Assembly (NCBI GenBank): GCA_933228895.1
Contig: OW121852.1
Location: 56,214,872-56,278,871, forward strand
Direction of reading: 5' to 3'
Origin: Platycnemis pennipes
Taxonomy: Eukaryota > Arthropoda > Insecta > Odonata > Platycnemididae
Length of the DNA stretch: 64,000 nt
Made by a program: the position numbers and the translations under genes. This document shows positions 63,787 through 64,000 of the stretch, piece after piece (position 1 is the first letter of the stretch; each line of letters begins with the position of its first letter). The notes under the pieces were generated by a model. That model saw only the letters and a program-made list of their open reading frames with translations. It had not been told where the DNA came from and ran no database searches.

Positions 63787-64000
63787 GTGATCAGACTCTG
63801 AAATCAAATTGGTTGTGTTGAGAGGGATAAGTTTGCTACGAGCCTAAATTATCTTGGTAATGTGTGTTTATCTCATTCCTGCTATCAGGTTTATTAATTT
63901 TTAGTTTTGGTTGCAGTATCTTTCTTTTTGTGGCATTTTCTCAGAAGTGCGTGGGGGTTTGGAATTGTATTAGTTTATATCACGATTAATTATTTTTCAA
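63787..64000 (+). other. 3' UTR of stc, incomplete
   Basis: Follows the TAA stop. No AATAAA or ATTAAA is seen before the window ends, so the transcript end is outside. Confidence 0.6.

Overview
The window is nuclear DNA from an animal, most likely an insect. It is AT-rich, carries one spliced gene of about 56 kb, and its introns are packed with arthropod-type transposons (Tigger/pogo, piggyBac-like, Harbinger, hAT, RTE-type LINEs, Penelope-like elements, tRNA-headed SINEs). No species can be named from sequence alone.

The only host gene supported is the ortholog of NFX1 (Drosophila shuttle craft, stc) on the + strand. It has a 5' UTR exon ending at 7543 and 13 coding exons from ATG 7832 to TAA 63784-63786. 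All splice phases join into one open reading frame of 3,903 nt (1,300 residues). Domain order is an RG-rich N-terminus, a RING-type finger split between exons 2 and 3, eight to nine NF-X1 Cys/His fingers (exons 3-9), an R3H domain (exons 11-12) and a Ser-rich tail. Three of its introns (after exons 4, 8 and 9) can only be joined in frame with GC donors, all reading GCAAGT.

Layout: 1-7500 is upstream DNA with a hAT MITE, a Penelope-like fragment with inverted terminal arms, and TTAA-flanked MITEs. Intron 2 (9387-14172) holds a decayed LINE split by two piggyBac-like MITEs. Intron 5 (16520-22392) holds a 1.9 kb Tigger-like element and an inverted copy of the exon 4/intron 4 boundary fused to a LINE fragment. 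Intron 7 (26945-43945) holds several DNA transposons and a full-length, uninterrupted RTE-type LINE with an 11-bp target duplication. Intron 9 holds a second, antisense copy of the same LINE, also with an open frame and an 11-bp duplication. Introns 11-13 hold a Harbinger nested in another transposon, hAT and Tigger transposase remnants, and an unclassified repeat-encoded protein.

No stand-alone novel system was found. The most interesting observations concern what the repeats do to the gene: a 160-bp inverted copy covering the exon 4 splice donor, oppositely oriented LINEs bracketing exons 8-9, hammerhead-like motifs in the Penelope arms, and a 42-bp hairpin inserted into a Tigger transposase start.
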